From Marinomonas primoryensis (GTDB lineage Bacteria; Pseudomonadota; Gammaproteobacteria; Pseudomonadales; Marinomonadaceae): a DNA stretch of 64,000 nt. Shown piece by piece: positions 1 to 9,057 of this stretch (its first letter is position 1; every line of letters begins with the position of its first letter). The notes beneath the pieces were generated by a model. The model saw nothing but the letters and a program-made list of their open reading frames with translations, did no database searches and was not told the origin of the DNA. The stretch covers positions 124,001 through 188,000 of the forward strand of contig NZ_CP054301.1 in the NCBI RefSeq assembly GCF_013372285.1, written 5' to 3'. The position numbers and the translations under genes are program-made.

Positions 1-144
1 TCAGGCGTGTACCGCGTGTTGAACAATATCATTAATGGCACACCGTATTGCCCCAGAATTGGCAACGTGACCCCGATTTCTTTCGTTCCCAGCCAAGATG
101 AAAACGGCTGGACTATTACCCCATTTAAAGGAAAAGTTTTATGA
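1..144 (+). CDS. C-terminal end of an unrecognised protein (cut by window edge)
   Basis: An open frame runs in from the left edge and stops with TGA at 142-144, giving 47 residues that end in TPFKGKVL. The stop overlaps the ATG-ATG start of the next gene, so the two are probably translationally coupled. I do not recognise the fragment. Its neighbour resembles the phosphatase half of T4 polynucleotide kinase, so a nucleic-acid or nucleotide enzyme is possible, but that is a guess from position only. Confidence 0.6.
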   Translation, partial: SGVYRVLNNIINGTPYCPRIGNVTPISFVPSQDENGWTITPFKGKVL

Positions 145-593
145 TGCCAAACGCCGTTATTGTTGATTTAGATGGCACCCTTGCTGAATTTGATCACACT
201 CAAGTTGCCCATTGGGTATTGGGTGCTGAAAAACACTGGGACCCGTTCTTCGAACACATGAAGCATGCGCCAGTGATTGAAGATATATTGCGTTTGGTGA
301 ATATTCTCAAGCAACAAGGTCAACATATTTTGATTTGCAGTGGTCGCCCAGAATCTCATAAACAGCACTCGCTTGAATGGATTCAAAAAAACAATATACC
401 GTGCGATGGCATTTATCTTCGCCCAGAAGGCGCCGATGCCGTGCCTGATGAAGAGGTGAAAAAAGCCTTGTTAGAGCAAATTCATGCGGATGGTTTTTCC
501 CCTTGGTTGGTGTTGGATGATCGCGATGCCGTCGTTAAAGGTTGGCGTAATTTGGGACTGACTTGCTTACAGTGCGCGCCGGGGGACTTTTAA
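141..593 (+). CDS. HAD phosphatase resembling the 3'-phosphatase domain of T4 polynucleotide kinase
   Basis: A 150-residue stand-alone HAD hydrolase. Motif I is DLDGT with the nucleophile and acid aspartates at residues 9 and 11; SGR (67-69) sits at motif II, and DDR (126-128) is the C-terminal metal-binding motif. The arrangement DxDGT / SGR / DDRxxVVxxWR plus the GDF ending closely follows the C-terminal phosphatase domain of T4 Pnkp (recalled family knowledge), which removes 3'-phosphates from nucleic acid or nucleotides. No kinase P-loop is present. A GGA-containing ribosome site lies about 9 nt before the first ATG; the second ATG at 144 is an alternative. It overlaps the stop of the truncated upstream gene. 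The substrate is unproven. Confidence 0.75.
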   Translation: MMPNAVIVDLDGTLAEFDHTQVAHWVLGAEKHWDPFFEHMKHAPVIEDILRLVNILKQQGQHILICSGRPESHKQHSLEWIQKNNIPCDGIYLRPEGADAVPDEEVKKALLEQIHADGFSPWLVLDDRDAVVKGWRNLGLTCLQCAPGDF

Positions 594-665
594 CCGCTGC
601 GTGCGGTAGCTTTTTTGACGTGCTAACCTTTCCTAAATTCAAATCGGAAAGGTTCACTTCGTACC

Positions 666-863
666 ATGAAAATTCTATTCCCAATTTTGCTTATTGTGGC
701 GGTGGTTGGCTGTAGTAAAAAAGAGTTATACAGCAATCTACAAAACAACCATGCGCATTCTTGTCAGCGATTAAAGTCGAATCAATACGATGATTGCATG
801 AGTCAATACAATGACTCGTACGAGGACTATACCCATAAGCGAGAAGGGACATTGGGTAAATAG
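666..863 (+). CDS. small predicted lipoprotein
   Basis: A 65-residue protein with a short positively charged start, a hydrophobic core (ILFPILLIVAVVG) and a lipobox ending VVGC, so Cys16 is the expected lipidation site. The mature part is about 50 residues, polar, Tyr/Asn-rich, with two further cysteines (33 and 44) that could form a disulfide in the periplasm. I do not recognise the family. It stands alone on this strand between the HAD phosphatase and the DUF4432 gene. Confidence 0.6.
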   Translation: MKILFPILLIVAVVGCSKKELYSNLQNNHAHSCQRLKSNQYDDCMSQYNDSYEDYTHKREGTLGK

Positions 864-938
864 AGCAATGTATTCTAGTGTTTAGCCATGTGTTCATGCT
901 CGCGCTAGCATGATGGATTTGTCTTTGGAGTCGTGTCC

Positions 939-2114
939 ATGTTTCAACTTGTTCTTCTTAGTAATCAAAAACATATTGATGTTGGTAATTTGTCGCTGTC
1001 CGCAGAATTAATGGGCTTGCCTAAAGACATTCCGATTAGCATTCGACAAACTTGTTTGATGGGCGGGAAGCAAACAGGTTCTCGATTGATTACGTTAACC
1101 GTTGGCGATTCTGTCGTGCGGATTGTGCCGACACGCGGCATGGCGGTTCTGGATGTCGTTAGGAAAAATGTGGCTGGAGAAGACATTCGATTTGGTTGGG
1201 ATTCTCCTGTTAAGGAAGTGGTTCACCCGAGCTTTATTCATCAAGAAGCGTCTGGCGGCATCGGTTGGTTGGATGGTTTTAATGAAATGATTGTGCGCTG
1301 TGGTTATCAATGGGCAGGGCATCCAGGCCAAGACGGCGATGAGTTTTTGACCTTGCATGGACGAATCCAAAACACGCCCGCTGACGAGGTGATTTTAGAA
1401 GTCGAGCAAGAGCCGCCTTATCGTGTGACGTTACGCGGTCGAGTCGACGAAAAACGCTTTAAGTTCACTAACTTTGAATTGCAAACGGCCTTGTCTTTGA
1501 CGCCAGACGAACCCTATTTGTTGGTCGAAGACACGCTGACCAACAAAGGCAGTTACCCGCGCGAATACCAAGCGATTTATCACAATAATTTTGCGCAACC
1601 GATTCTTGAAAAGGGCGCGCAGCTGCATGTTCCTATTGCGGAACTGTCGCCTTTTAATGACTACGCTGTAGGCGGTTTGAGTGACTGGAACCAAATGCCA
1701 GCGCCAACGAAAGACTTTGATGAAATGGTGTTTAATATTCGACCACTGAGCGACGAGAATGGCTTTTCTCATGCTTTATTACACAATGCCAGCGGACGCT
1801 GCGGCATAGAAGTGAGTTATCAAACGGACACCTTGCCCGTGCTGACCGTGTGGAAAAATACGGACACGGTAGAGCAAGGTTATGTTGTCGGCATCGAACC
1901 GGGCACCAGCTTTGCGTATAACCGTTCTTATCAGCGCGGTTTAGGCTTGGTGCCGACAATTGACGCAGGTGAATCAAAACACTTTGTGGTGCGATTTGGC
2001 TTGTTAACGAATGAAGCCCAAGTCAAAGCAAGTGTGGCGAATATCACCCAACTGCAAAGTACCCAAGCGGCACAAATACTGTCTACGCCGATTGTGCGCT
2101 TTGGTGAGTTATAG
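939..2114 (+). CDS. DUF4432 aldose-1-epimerase-like protein
   Basis: About 391 residues with the galactose-mutarotase-like beta-sandwich features of the DUF4432 family: a TLTVGDSVVRIVPTRGMAVLDV segment near the N terminus in two blocks, GGIGWLDGFNEM and HGRIQNTPADEV in the middle, and a WKNTDT...VVGIEPGTSF region near the C terminus. Members bind sugars and are commonly found beside sugar catabolic or uptake genes; an epimerase or mutarotase role is likely but the substrate is unknown. ATG at 939 is preferred to GTG at 933, because the TTTGGAG ribosome site at 924-930 is properly spaced only for the ATG. Its 3' end overlaps the convergent next gene by 32 bp. Confidence 0.7.
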   Translation: MFQLVLLSNQKHIDVGNLSLSAELMGLPKDIPISIRQTCLMGGKQTGSRLITLTVGDSVVRIVPTRGMAVLDVVRKNVAGEDIRFGWDSPVKEVVHPSFIHQEASGGIGWLDGFNEMIVRCGYQWAGHPGQDGDEFLTLHGRIQNTPADEVILEVEQEPPYRVTLRGRVDEKRFKFTNFELQTALSLTPDEPYLLVEDTLTNKGSYPREYQAIYHNNFAQPILEKGAQLHVPIAELSPFNDYAVGGLSDWNQMPAPTKDFDEMVFNIRPLSDENGFSHALLHNASGRCGIEVSYQTDTLPVLTVWKNTDTVEQGYVVGIEPGTSFAYNRSYQRGLGLVPTIDAGESKHFVVRFGLLTNEAQVKASVANITQLQSTQAAQILSTPIVRFGEL

Positions 2115-2505
2115 TCGTTCTAGAAAATCGTTCCCAATCGCCAGCTTCCATATAGGGCGCGTTGTCTAAAGATTTGTTGTATAGATAAATCCAGCCTCGG
2201 CCATACGGTGAAAAAATACGTTTTCGAATGTACATGGAAGCGTCCACCGCATTTGGGTCGTACCCTTCGAGACGGTCTAATTCTTCTAAAATTTCATCCG
2301 ATACGTCATACCATTCCACCCTAATCCGACCACCGTCGTCATGGGTCGACACAATACCTGGGTAATCGCCTAAATTGTGCATGCGAAAGCCCGTTAACCA
2401 GCCAAGACCGATGCGTTTGCATTCCGAAATTAACGTGTGATTATTTAAACCTTCGCGAAGTGTTCCATATACAGCGACAATGTTGGTAGGCATGTTGAAT
2501 TCCAT
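2083..2505 (-). CDS. gamma-glutamylcyclotransferase / AIG2-like protein
   Basis: A compact protein of 136-140 residues with the signature VAVYGTLREG near the N terminus, the active-site loop of the gamma-glutamylcyclotransferase-like fold. It continues with a DYPGIV segment and an EELDRLEGYDP block, where the acidic residues are typical of the family. Such enzymes cleave gamma-glutamyl amides to 5-oxoproline, but many members are uncharacterised. The start could be the ATG at 2505 or the internal ATG at 2493 (MPTNIVAVYG); the second has the better upstream purine stretch. It overlaps the DUF4432 gene tail to tail by 32 bp. Confidence 0.75.
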   Translation of the reverse strand: MEFNMPTNIVAVYGTLREGLNNHTLISECKRIGLGWLTGFRMHNLGDYPGIVSTHDDGGRIRVEWYDVSDEILEELDRLEGYDPNAVDASMYIRKRIFSPYGRGWIYLYNKSLDNAPYMEAGDWERFSRTTITHQSAQSA

Positions 2506-2625
2506 CTTATAGCAATCAAAGTGTACACGATGGACTTGCTGAGAGTGTAATTCAAGCGCTGTAGAGGGAAATTACGTTGCCATGACACATCCTTGATGTA
2601 TTCATGAAACTAGGTACCTTGAGAG

Positions 2626-2647
2626 ACAGTTTTGTAAGCAAAACTGT
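2626..2647. repeat. perfect 9-bp hairpin at the 3' side of ada
   Basis: ACAGTTTTG (2626-2634) and CAAAACTGT (2639-2647) form a perfect 9-bp stem with a TAAG loop, three bases after the ada stop codon. There is no long T-run on either strand, so it may be an RNA-stabilising or weak termination structure rather than a classical terminator. Confidence 0.5.
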
Positions 2648-2650
2648 GCA

Positions 2651-3703
2651 TCAGCAGTGCGCTTTTTCATGGTCAAGTAACCAGCGTTTTCGTTCTAATC
2701 CGCCTGCGTATCCGGTTAAACTGCCGTCTTTACCAATTACCCGATGACAAGGAATCACGATGGCAATGCGGTTCATACCATTAGCGCGAGCGACGGCTCG
2801 AACCGCTTTGGGGTTATTCAAACGCGTGGCCTGTTCTTGATAGCTTGCGGTTTCGCCATAAGGAATCGTGCCAAGCGCTTGCCAGACGCCATTTTGAAAT
2901 TCGGTGCCTGGCGTTTGAAGCGGCACGGTAAAGTCTTGTCGGCTGCCTAAGAAGTATTCTTCTAATTCTTGTTTAAGTTGCTTCGTATGTGCGTTTTCGC
3001 CCGCGACAATCGGCGCTTTTAAACGACGCTGTAAATCTTCAAACTCGGTTTCTAACATGCGTCGATCAACAAATTCAAGCAAGCAAATACCGTCGTCCGT
3101 GGCACACACAAACATAGGGCCAATGGGCGTGGTAAGTCGGTCGATTAGAATCACTGCATTCTCCAAATGAAGGGTCGGCGAATGGCCGAGTAGCTTTTTA
3201 AAAGTGTAGCCGAAACCACTCAAAGAGTCGTAGCCTGAATCCAACGCAGCGTTAGTCGCACTTTTTCCTGTTTTCAATTCCTGAAACGCATAATTAATGC
3301 GATACATACGCTGAAAGGTTTGAAACGTCATGCCGTAATGTTGATTAAACCAGCGTCGAACAAAGATCGGTCGTATGTTGGCTTCTCTTAATTGCTGATC
3401 GGTGATTTTTGCTTTGGTGCAGTCTCGTACCAAATCCATCGCCACTTTTACTTCGTGAGGCGCTTCATGCGCATTCTCTGTTGGACGACAGACTTTACAA
3501 GGACGAAACCCCGCGTCCATTGCGTCTTTAAAATGACTATAAAACAGTACGTTTTCACGTTTGGGTTTGCGCGCTCGGCACGTCGCAATACAAAAAATCG
3601 ACGTGGTTTTGACACCCACAAAAAACACCCCGACAAAGCTAGGCTCTCGGTTGATCAAGGCTTGGTAATAGCCATCGGCTTGCTTTTCATTTGTTATTAA
3701 CAT
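2651..3703 (-). CDS. ada: bifunctional Ada: methylphosphotriester acceptor, AraC regulator and O6-alkylguanine-DNA alkyltransferase
   Basis: This 350-residue protein has the full Ada layout. The N-terminal zinc domain carries Cys38, Cys42, Cys69 and Cys72, the same positions as in E. coli Ada; Cys38 accepts methyl groups from DNA phosphotriesters and turns the protein into an activator. An AraC-type helix-turn-helix region follows (about 85-175). The C-terminal MGMT domain ends with IPCHRVIG, with acceptor Cys319. It repairs alkylated DNA and probably activates its own transcription. It stands alone; the divergent neighbour is a permease. No truncation is seen. Confidence 0.93.
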   Translation of the reverse strand: MLITNEKQADGYYQALINREPSFVGVFFVGVKTTSIFCIATCRARKPKRENVLFYSHFKDAMDAGFRPCKVCRPTENAHEAPHEVKVAMDLVRDCTKAKITDQQLREANIRPIFVRRWFNQHYGMTFQTFQRMYRINYAFQELKTGKSATNAALDSGYDSLSGFGYTFKKLLGHSPTLHLENAVILIDRLTTPIGPMFVCATDDGICLLEFVDRRMLETEFEDLQRRLKAPIVAGENAHTKQLKQELEEYFLGSRQDFTVPLQTPGTEFQNGVWQALGTIPYGETASYQEQATRLNNPKAVRAVARANGMNRIAIVIPCHRVIGKDGSLTGYAGGLERKRWLLDHEKAHC

Positions 3704-3900
3704 GCTGCTGTCCGTTGTAGATCGCCAGTGTTTTTTCCACTCAAACAGGTTAGCGTGATATCCGTGTGCGCAACAACCGAAAACTGGACGAGCATTTTTA
3801 ATTTTTTATCGAAGAGCGAGTTTATTTGAATAGCGTGAAGAATCCTTTGTCACTCTGTCCGATTCTCCTTATTATCCGTTTCCTCTTTTGATACTTTTCT

Positions 3901-3921
3901 GACTCGCATACGAGTCTTTTT
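3901..3921 (+). promoter_or_regulatory. terminator-like hairpin in the leader of the TauE/SafE gene
   Basis: GACTCG (3901-3906) and CGAGTC (3911-3916) pair around a CATA loop and are followed directly by TTTTT. The structure ends 12 nt before the start codon at 3934 and just before the ribosome site AAGGAC. It could act as an attenuator or a block to readthrough. No competing antiterminator was identified. Confidence 0.45.
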
Positions 3922-3933
3922 AAGGACGATGTT

Positions 3934-4695
3934 ATGGATTACAGCCTGTTTACGGTTAGCCTTTTGATCGGCACTGGGTTTATCGCCGGTATTATTAACA
4001 CGCTGGCGGGTGGCGGTTCTAATTTAACGTTACCGGCGTTAATGGTTATGGGTATGCCAGCTGACATCGCCAATGCGACCAATCGTGTGGGTGTATTTTT
4101 ACAAAATGTCACCGCGACGTTTGGTTTCCGTCAAGCTAAAAAACTCGACACCGTTGACATTATGCCAGTGATGATTCCGTCTTTACTTGGTGGTGTAGTG
4201 GGGGCTTTTGCAGCAAGTTACGCGCCCGAAACATGGCTTAAGCCGCTGTTGCTAAGCGCGATGATCGGCATGACGTTAATCATGATCATTCGCCCTACGT
4301 TAATTGCGCCACCTGAAGGCACTGTGCCGTTTAAAGTAAGTGAAAAACCAAGCGCATGGATCGCCTTATTCATTGCTGGGATTTACGGTGGATTTGTTCA
4401 AGCAGGCGTGGGCTTCATCTTGATTGCGGCATTAGCTGGCACATTGCGTTATGACCTTGTCCGTACCAATGCATTAAAAATGGTCTGTACGCTTGGCTTC
4501 ACCGCGTTGGCGTTGGGCGTGTTTATCTGGAACGACCAAATCCTCTGGATTCCTGGTTTAATCCTCGCGTCTGGCACCATGTTGGGTTCTTACCTTGCCG
4601 TAAAAATGGCCATCAAAGCCAACCCAAATCACCTAAAATGGTTCCTTTTTGTGATGACGGTGTGTGGCAGTGCCGCTGCGTTATTGAGTGATTGA
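3934..4695 (+). CDS. TauE/SafE family membrane permease (sulfite/sulfonate exporter type)
   Basis: A 253-residue inner-membrane protein with about eight hydrophobic segments. The N-terminal GxxNTLAGGGSNLTLPAL stretch and the second-half GIYGGFVQAGVGFILI stretch are the two glycine-rich repeats that define TauE/SafE (DUF81). Family members export sulfite, sulfoacetate or other small organic acids, and the substrate here cannot be read from sequence. ATG 3934 is preceded by AAGGAC at a normal distance. The PaiB-like gene follows 33 bp downstream on the same strand. Confidence 0.8.
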   Translation: MDYSLFTVSLLIGTGFIAGIINTLAGGGSNLTLPALMVMGMPADIANATNRVGVFLQNVTATFGFRQAKKLDTVDIMPVMIPSLLGGVVGAFAASYAPETWLKPLLLSAMIGMTLIMIIRPTLIAPPEGTVPFKVSEKPSAWIALFIAGIYGGFVQAGVGFILIAALAGTLRYDLVRTNALKMVCTLGFTALALGVFIWNDQILWIPGLILASGTMLGSYLAVKMAIKANPNHLKWFLFVMTVCGSAAALLSD

Positions 4696-4728
4696 TTATT
4701 TGTACTCTAAATAAAGGATGAGCCATCA

Positions 4729-5337
4729 ATGTACGCACCAAAACATTTCGAAGTGAAAGATCAAGCTGAGTTGCTTGAATTCATTAAAGCATTTCCTTTC
4801 GCTTCCCTAGTGACCAACGGCACAGAGGGTTTAAACGCCGATCATATTCCCATGCTGGTCCACGTCGATGCTGACAGCAAAGTGTTCCTACAGGGACACA
4901 TCGCCAAAGCAAATACACTTTGGCAAAAAGTCGCGAACAAAGCGGATGTATTGGTTATATTCCAAGGTGATAATGCCTATATCTCGCCCAACTGGTATCC
5001 ATCGAAACAACGTGATGGCAAAGCCGTCCCAACGTGGAATTATCAAGCTGTTCATGTCAAAGGCTCAATCGAATTCATTTATGACGTTGAGTGGAAGCTG
5101 GCACTGTTAGAAAAACTCACCAACACACATGAGCAAACCCAGTCTGCTCCTTGGTCAATGTCCGATGCACCACAGGAATACATAGATAGACTACAAGCTG
5201 CTGTTGTTGGAGTAGAAATAGAAGTGACGGACATACAAGGTAAATTCAAACTCAGCCAAAACCAAAATGATGAGAATAAAAGCGGTGTACGAGAGGGCTT
5301 AACCAAAACAAAGCACCCTATGGCAGATCTGATTTAA
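4729..5337 (+). CDS. FMN-binding PaiB-like protein
   Basis: A 202-residue protein that opens with MYAPKHFEV and carries the split-barrel flavin-binding features of the PaiB / FMN-binding negative transcriptional regulator family: FASLVTNG near residue 25, a GHIAKANTLW block, and ISPNWYPSK followed by VPTWNYQAVHVKG. PaiB of Bacillus was linked to repression of sporulation and protease genes; most homologues are cytoplasmic flavoproteins of unknown activity. The C-terminal 35 residues are polar and probably flexible. It lies 33 bp behind the TauE/SafE gene and may be cotranscribed with it. Confidence 0.8.
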   Translation: MYAPKHFEVKDQAELLEFIKAFPFASLVTNGTEGLNADHIPMLVHVDADSKVFLQGHIAKANTLWQKVANKADVLVIFQGDNAYISPNWYPSKQRDGKAVPTWNYQAVHVKGSIEFIYDVEWKLALLEKLTNTHEQTQSAPWSMSDAPQEYIDRLQAAVVGVEIEVTDIQGKFKLSQNQNDENKSGVREGLTKTKHPMADLI

Positions 5338-5634
5338 AAGCCGAGTAAAGATAAAGGTTAAAGGACATCGCGAAAGGCCGACTTTTGGTATTGATGTGTA
5401 TTACTAGAGAGCTGATATCAAAGGCACTCCAGATCGAGTGACGGTTGGGGTGTGTCTGCGATTTAAAGCGCGGTCGAAGTAAGGAGTGATATATAAAAAA
5501 TAACAAAACATGGCCGGATTTTAACCAAAATAGTGTTTATAATTGATCAGCTGAATAATGCCGCTAACTTTAATTATTGTTAATAATGGACAGCGATATA
5601 AGGGTTATGCACTGATAAACCATTTGGGATTTGT
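5338..5634. other. gene-free spacer
   Basis: No convincing gene, RNA or terminator is visible in these 297 bp. The stretch becomes AT-rich towards the GGDEF gene and presumably holds its promoter. A short minus-strand open frame here has no recognisable features. Confidence 0.5.
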
Positions 5635-6678
5635 ATGGTTACTTTTTTAGAAAAATCGTTTGGAGTCAAACATACCCATCCAGACTTTCGTTTCCGAAGT
5701 TTTTTATTTTCTGCTCTTTTGATTATTTCTTCTGGGTTCGCTTTTTTTAGCTACTACAATCTTGTTGTGGCTTTTTATGTTCCTATGCTCATTTCTAATG
5801 TTATTGGCCTTATATTTTGCATGCTTGGGGGGTATTACCTATTGGTAAAAAAACGTCCTCAAGTAGCCGCCGTTATTTTGCAAACCATTGTGACCGTCGA
5901 TTCTTTTATACTGATTTTGATTGATGGAAACGAAGAGTTTGCTCTAGCATTCGCGTTTTTAACCCCCGTACTGGGTATTTTTCTTTTAGGGTATCGGTTT
6001 GGTGCTGTATTAAGCGCGATTAACTTTGTGTGTGTTTTATATTTTTGTTCCTCTCAAATGGATACTTGGGAACCAGCCCCTTTTCTTCCTATTAATTTAA
6101 TACATTTCTCGGCGATTTATTTTCTTATCTTAATGGTGTCTGTTTTTTATGATTCGAGCCGTCGGAAGGCTTACTCGATGATGGAAGAAGCTAATGGCCA
6201 GCTGCAAGAGTTGGCAACGATGGATGCGCTCACTAAATTACGTAATCGGCGCTATTTAGAAGATCAATTATTGAGTTCAAAAAATAATTTATTTGTGGCG
6301 ATGATCGATGTAGATGACTTTAAGAAAGTAAACGACCTATTTGGTCATGAGGAAGGTGACAAAGTGCTGATAGAGTTAGCACAACAGCTAAAAAATAATG
6401 TTGGGCCAAATGATATCGTTGGCCGTTGGGGCGGCGAAGAATTTGTCATTATTTTTTCTGAATCTGATTTAACAAAATTACAAAAAAGCTTAACAAAGCT
6501 TAACAGAAACATTGCCGCTCATGATTTTAATGTAGGGCGAAAGATAACCGTTAGTATAGGGCTGTCAGACCATCAAGCCAGTAAGCATCGCGATTGCTTA
6601 CGACAAATGGATCAAGCTTTATACGAAGCGAAAGCGGACGGTAAAAATCAATTTTGTGTCGCCATCAGCCCTATTTAA
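5635..6678 (+). CDS. membrane-bound GGDEF diguanylate cyclase
   Basis: A 347-residue protein. The first ~180 residues contain six hydrophobic segments forming a membrane sensor region, followed by a short linker helix and a GGDEF domain that begins with ATMDALTKLRNRR. The catalytic motif is GGEEF within RWGGEEFVIIF, so the active site looks intact. The substrate-binding DVDDFKKVND motif and the C-terminal DQALYEAKADGKN block are also complete. It should make cyclic di-GMP from two GTP in response to an unknown signal. No EAL domain follows. A typical RxxD inhibitory site is not obvious. The ribosome site before ATG 5635 is weak. Confidence 0.9.
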   Translation: MVTFLEKSFGVKHTHPDFRFRSFLFSALLIISSGFAFFSYYNLVVAFYVPMLISNVIGLIFCMLGGYYLLVKKRPQVAAVILQTIVTVDSFILILIDGNEEFALAFAFLTPVLGIFLLGYRFGAVLSAINFVCVLYFCSSQMDTWEPAPFLPINLIHFSAIYFLILMVSVFYDSSRRKAYSMMEEANGQLQELATMDALTKLRNRRYLEDQLLSSKNNLFVAMIDVDDFKKVNDLFGHEEGDKVLIELAQQLKNNVGPNDIVGRWGGEEFVIIFSESDLTKLQKSLTKLNRNIAAHDFNVGRKITVSIGLSDHQASKHRDCLRQMDQALYEAKADGKNQFCVAISPI

Positions 6679-6790
6679 AAACACAAAGTCGCTTCTTCGT
6701 CATTTTTTAATGAGAAAAAGGATCTTTACAGTCCTTTAAAATACTGTCTCTGTTGCTCATAAAGCCTAGGTTATGTATTCAAACTTTTCT

Positions 6791-7900
6791 TTAAACGTCC
6801 CCCGCATTAATCAACATGCCCTGTGGACTCGTATCGAATAACAAGACGCGATTCAAATCGACGGACAGCGAGATGTGTTCTTGGCGTTTTACGTGGGAGC
6901 GTAGGTCAAGTCTGGCCTTGGCGTCTTCGCCGCCGAGTGTGAACATGATTTCTTTGTCGAAGCCAAGATTCTCTATTAATTCCACTTTTATATCATTGAA
7001 TTCAAACAGATTATCACTCAGAGACGACAGTGCGCTGTCTTCAAAGAAATCAGGGCGAATACCGATCAATACCGTGTCGTGAGAACGAAGATCGTGCAGA
7101 TCTACATTGGCAATTTTTGACGCTGGAAGGCGATAGTTATCGAATACAAGGTCGTCGCCTTCTATTGTGGCTTCGAATAAGTTCATCGCGGGCGAGCCGA
7201 TAAACGTCGCCACAAAGGTGTTGGTCGGTTGTAGATAAATATCCATCGGCGTACCGACTTGTTCGACGATGCCATCGCGCATCACGACCACGCGATCGCC
7301 CAGCGTCATGGCTTCTATCTGATCGTGGGTGACGTAGATTGCCGTTATGCTGTATTGATGCTGAATACGAGCGATTTCGGAACGCATATGATGTCGAAGT
7401 TTGGCGTCTAGATTCGATAAAGGTTCATCGAACAAATACACGTCCGCGTCCCGAGCGAGGGCGCGCCCCATGGCAACGCGTTGACGTTGGCCGCCAGACA
7501 AGTCGGCGGGTTTACGATCTAAATAGTCATCGAGTTTGAGCATTTCTGATACATCGGCGAGTTTTTGTTTGATGGTGTCGGCGTCTGCCCCGGATTTTTT
7601 TAGGCCAAAAACGATGTTTTCCCGTACCGACATGTGTGGGTATAACGCGTAGTTCTGAAACACCATGGCGATGTTGCGCTTGTGCGGCGGCAAGTCGTTA
7701 ATGGCGCGGTTGCCGATTTGGATTTCCCCTTGAGTAATGTCTTCCAGCCCTGCGACCATGCGCAAAGTGGTGCTTTTTCCGCAACCACTTGGGCCGACCA
7801 GCACGACGAACTCACCGTCTTTTACTTCCAAATTGAGGTTCTTCACTATGGGCAAGTTGCCGTAGGATTTGTTTACGTTTCTTAAGATTACAGAGCTCAT
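6791..7900 (-). CDS. sugar ABC importer ATPase (MalK/UgpC type)
   Basis: About 369 residues from ATG 7900, which has an AAAGGA ribosome site; a longer frame up to 7954 is less likely. Walker A is GPSGCGKST, the signature is [14 protein letters not shown], Walker B is [12 protein letters not shown] and the switch His is in [12 protein letters not shown]-terminal TOBE/OB region of about 130 residues is present, as in the MalK group. It should power the two permeases encoded upstream (8062-9924) to import a carbohydrate delivered by the binding protein at 10133-11482. It is the last gene of the LacI-SBP-permease-permease-ATPase run. Confidence 0.9.
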   Translation of the reverse strand: MSSVILRNVNKSYGNLPIVKNLNLEVKDGEFVVLVGPSGCGKSTTLRMVAGLEDITQGEIQIGNRAINDLPPHKRNIAMVFQNYALYPHMSVRENIVFGLKKSGADADTIKQKLADVSEMLKLDDYLDRKPADLSGGQRQRVAMGRALARDADVYLFDEPLSNLDAKLRHHMRSEIARIQHQYSITAIYVTHDQIEAMTLGDRVVVMRDGIVEQVGTPMDIYLQPTNTFVATFIGSPAMNLFEATIEGDDLVFDNYRLPASKIANVDLHDLRSHDTVLIGIRPDFFEDSALSSLSDNLFEFNDIKVELIENLGFDKEIMFTLGGEDAKARLDLRSHVKRQEHISLSVDLNRVLLFDTSPQGMLINAGDV

Positions 7901-7976
7901 TGCCAGTTCCTTTCTAATTTTGGTATGACGTAGCCGATGCTGTTCTGCATACATTTTTGTCTATCAAGTGTTCTCA

Positions 7977-8058
7977 GCTCCTCCCCCTGCTAAGGGGGAG
8001 GTTGGGAGGGGGTATTACTGAACCCCACCCTAACCCTCCCCTTATTAAGGGGAGGGAA
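7977..8058. repeat. REP-like inverted pair of C/G-rich palindromic elements
   Basis: Two ~36-bp elements face each other. The first reads CTCCCCCT..AAGGGGGAG followed by GTTGGGAGGGGGT; the second is nearly its reverse complement (ACCCCACCCTAACC followed by CTCCCCTT..AAGGGGAG). Each has its own stem and a G-rich tail, like REP/BIME elements. The pair fills the gap between the ATPase and the permease gene. Related copies occur at 9950-10133 and 15700-15862. Confidence 0.85.
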
Positions 8059-8061
8059 TTG

Positions 8062-9024
8062 TTAGCCTTTTACGCCGCCGTCGGTTAACCCGCCTGACAA
8101 ATGTTTATTGGCAAGCATGAAGCAAATAACCACAGGTAAAAGTGTCAGCATGGACGCGGCCATGATGCGATCCCAGATGGCATTTTTCGAGGTAAATAAG
8201 GTTTGTAATGCCAGCGGCAAGGTTTGGAAATCTTGATACTGTTTTAGAAATACGGAAGCGAACAAGTACTCGTTCCACGCGATGACAAAACAATAAATGA
8301 ACACGGTAAATAACATCGGTTTCGACAGAGGCAATATGATGCGCCAGAAGGCTTCTACCCTTGAGCAGCCGTCCATCATCGCGGCTTCTTCTAATGAGAA
8401 GGGAATGGAGCGGAAGTAATTGCCCAGCATGTACATGGCGACCGGTAAGGTCTGAATCAGGTAGATCAAGAACAGGCTAAGAATCGTGCCGCTGGCGCTG
8501 GATGCCAAGCCCACGTTCACGCTCATTTGATAGAGCGGAACCATCAATAATACGCCGCCGACCATGTAGACAAACAGCACACCATTTGCCATTAGGGATT
8601 GCGCTGGAAAGCGTAATCGAGCAATCGCGTACGCCGCAAGAGACGCCAAAAAAGTCGAGCAAATGCCCGTTACAAAGGAGATCACGAAGGTATTGAGCAT
8701 GTAACGGCCAAAGGGAAAGACATCGCTGCCGGAGCTAAACTTCGCCAGCAGCATCTGTTTTTTCTCGGTCGACAAAGCAGGGTTATCAAGCAATCGCTGC
8801 ACGCTAGCGGGCACATCGACTTCTTTTGTTGGCATTAACCCCAGCAATTCCTTATACGCATCCAAGTGCAACACGCGAGGAATCAAGGATGGATTGCCCC
8901 AATCAATCGGATGTTTTAACGACGTAGAAAGAATCTGCAAAAATGGAAAGACGCAGAAAATCACCAAGGTAAGTACCAAGGTGTACAAGATCACTGATTG
9001 AACAGGAGTGCGTTTATTCATCAT
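8062..9024 (-). CDS. sugar ABC importer permease, MalG/UgpE type
   Basis: A 320-residue inner-membrane protein with six predicted helices and the EAA loop EEAAMMDGCSRVEAFWRIILPLSKP near the C terminus in two blocks, which contacts the ATPase. It is somewhat longer than typical MalG-like proteins because of a ~60-residue periplasmic segment after the first helix (around residues 45-105). The upstream gene is the partner MalF-like permease, 33 bp away. Two consecutive Met codons offer the start. Confidence 0.9.
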   Translation of the reverse strand: MMNKRTPVQSVILYTLVLTLVIFCVFPFLQILSTSLKHPIDWGNPSLIPRVLHLDAYKELLGLMPTKEVDVPASVQRLLDNPALSTEKKQMLLAKFSSGSDVFPFGRYMLNTFVISFVTGICSTFLASLAAYAIARLRFPAQSLMANGVLFVYMVGGVLLMVPLYQMSVNVGLASSASGTILSLFLIYLIQTLPVAMYMLGNYFRSIPFSLEEAAMMDGCSRVEAFWRIILPLSKPMLFTVFIYCFVIAWNEYLFASVFLKQYQDFQTLPLALQTLFTSKNAIWDRIMAASMLTLLPVVICFMLANKHLSGGLTDGGVKG

Positions 9025-9057
9025 AATGTTTCACCTACTTCCCTAACCATGTAAGTC

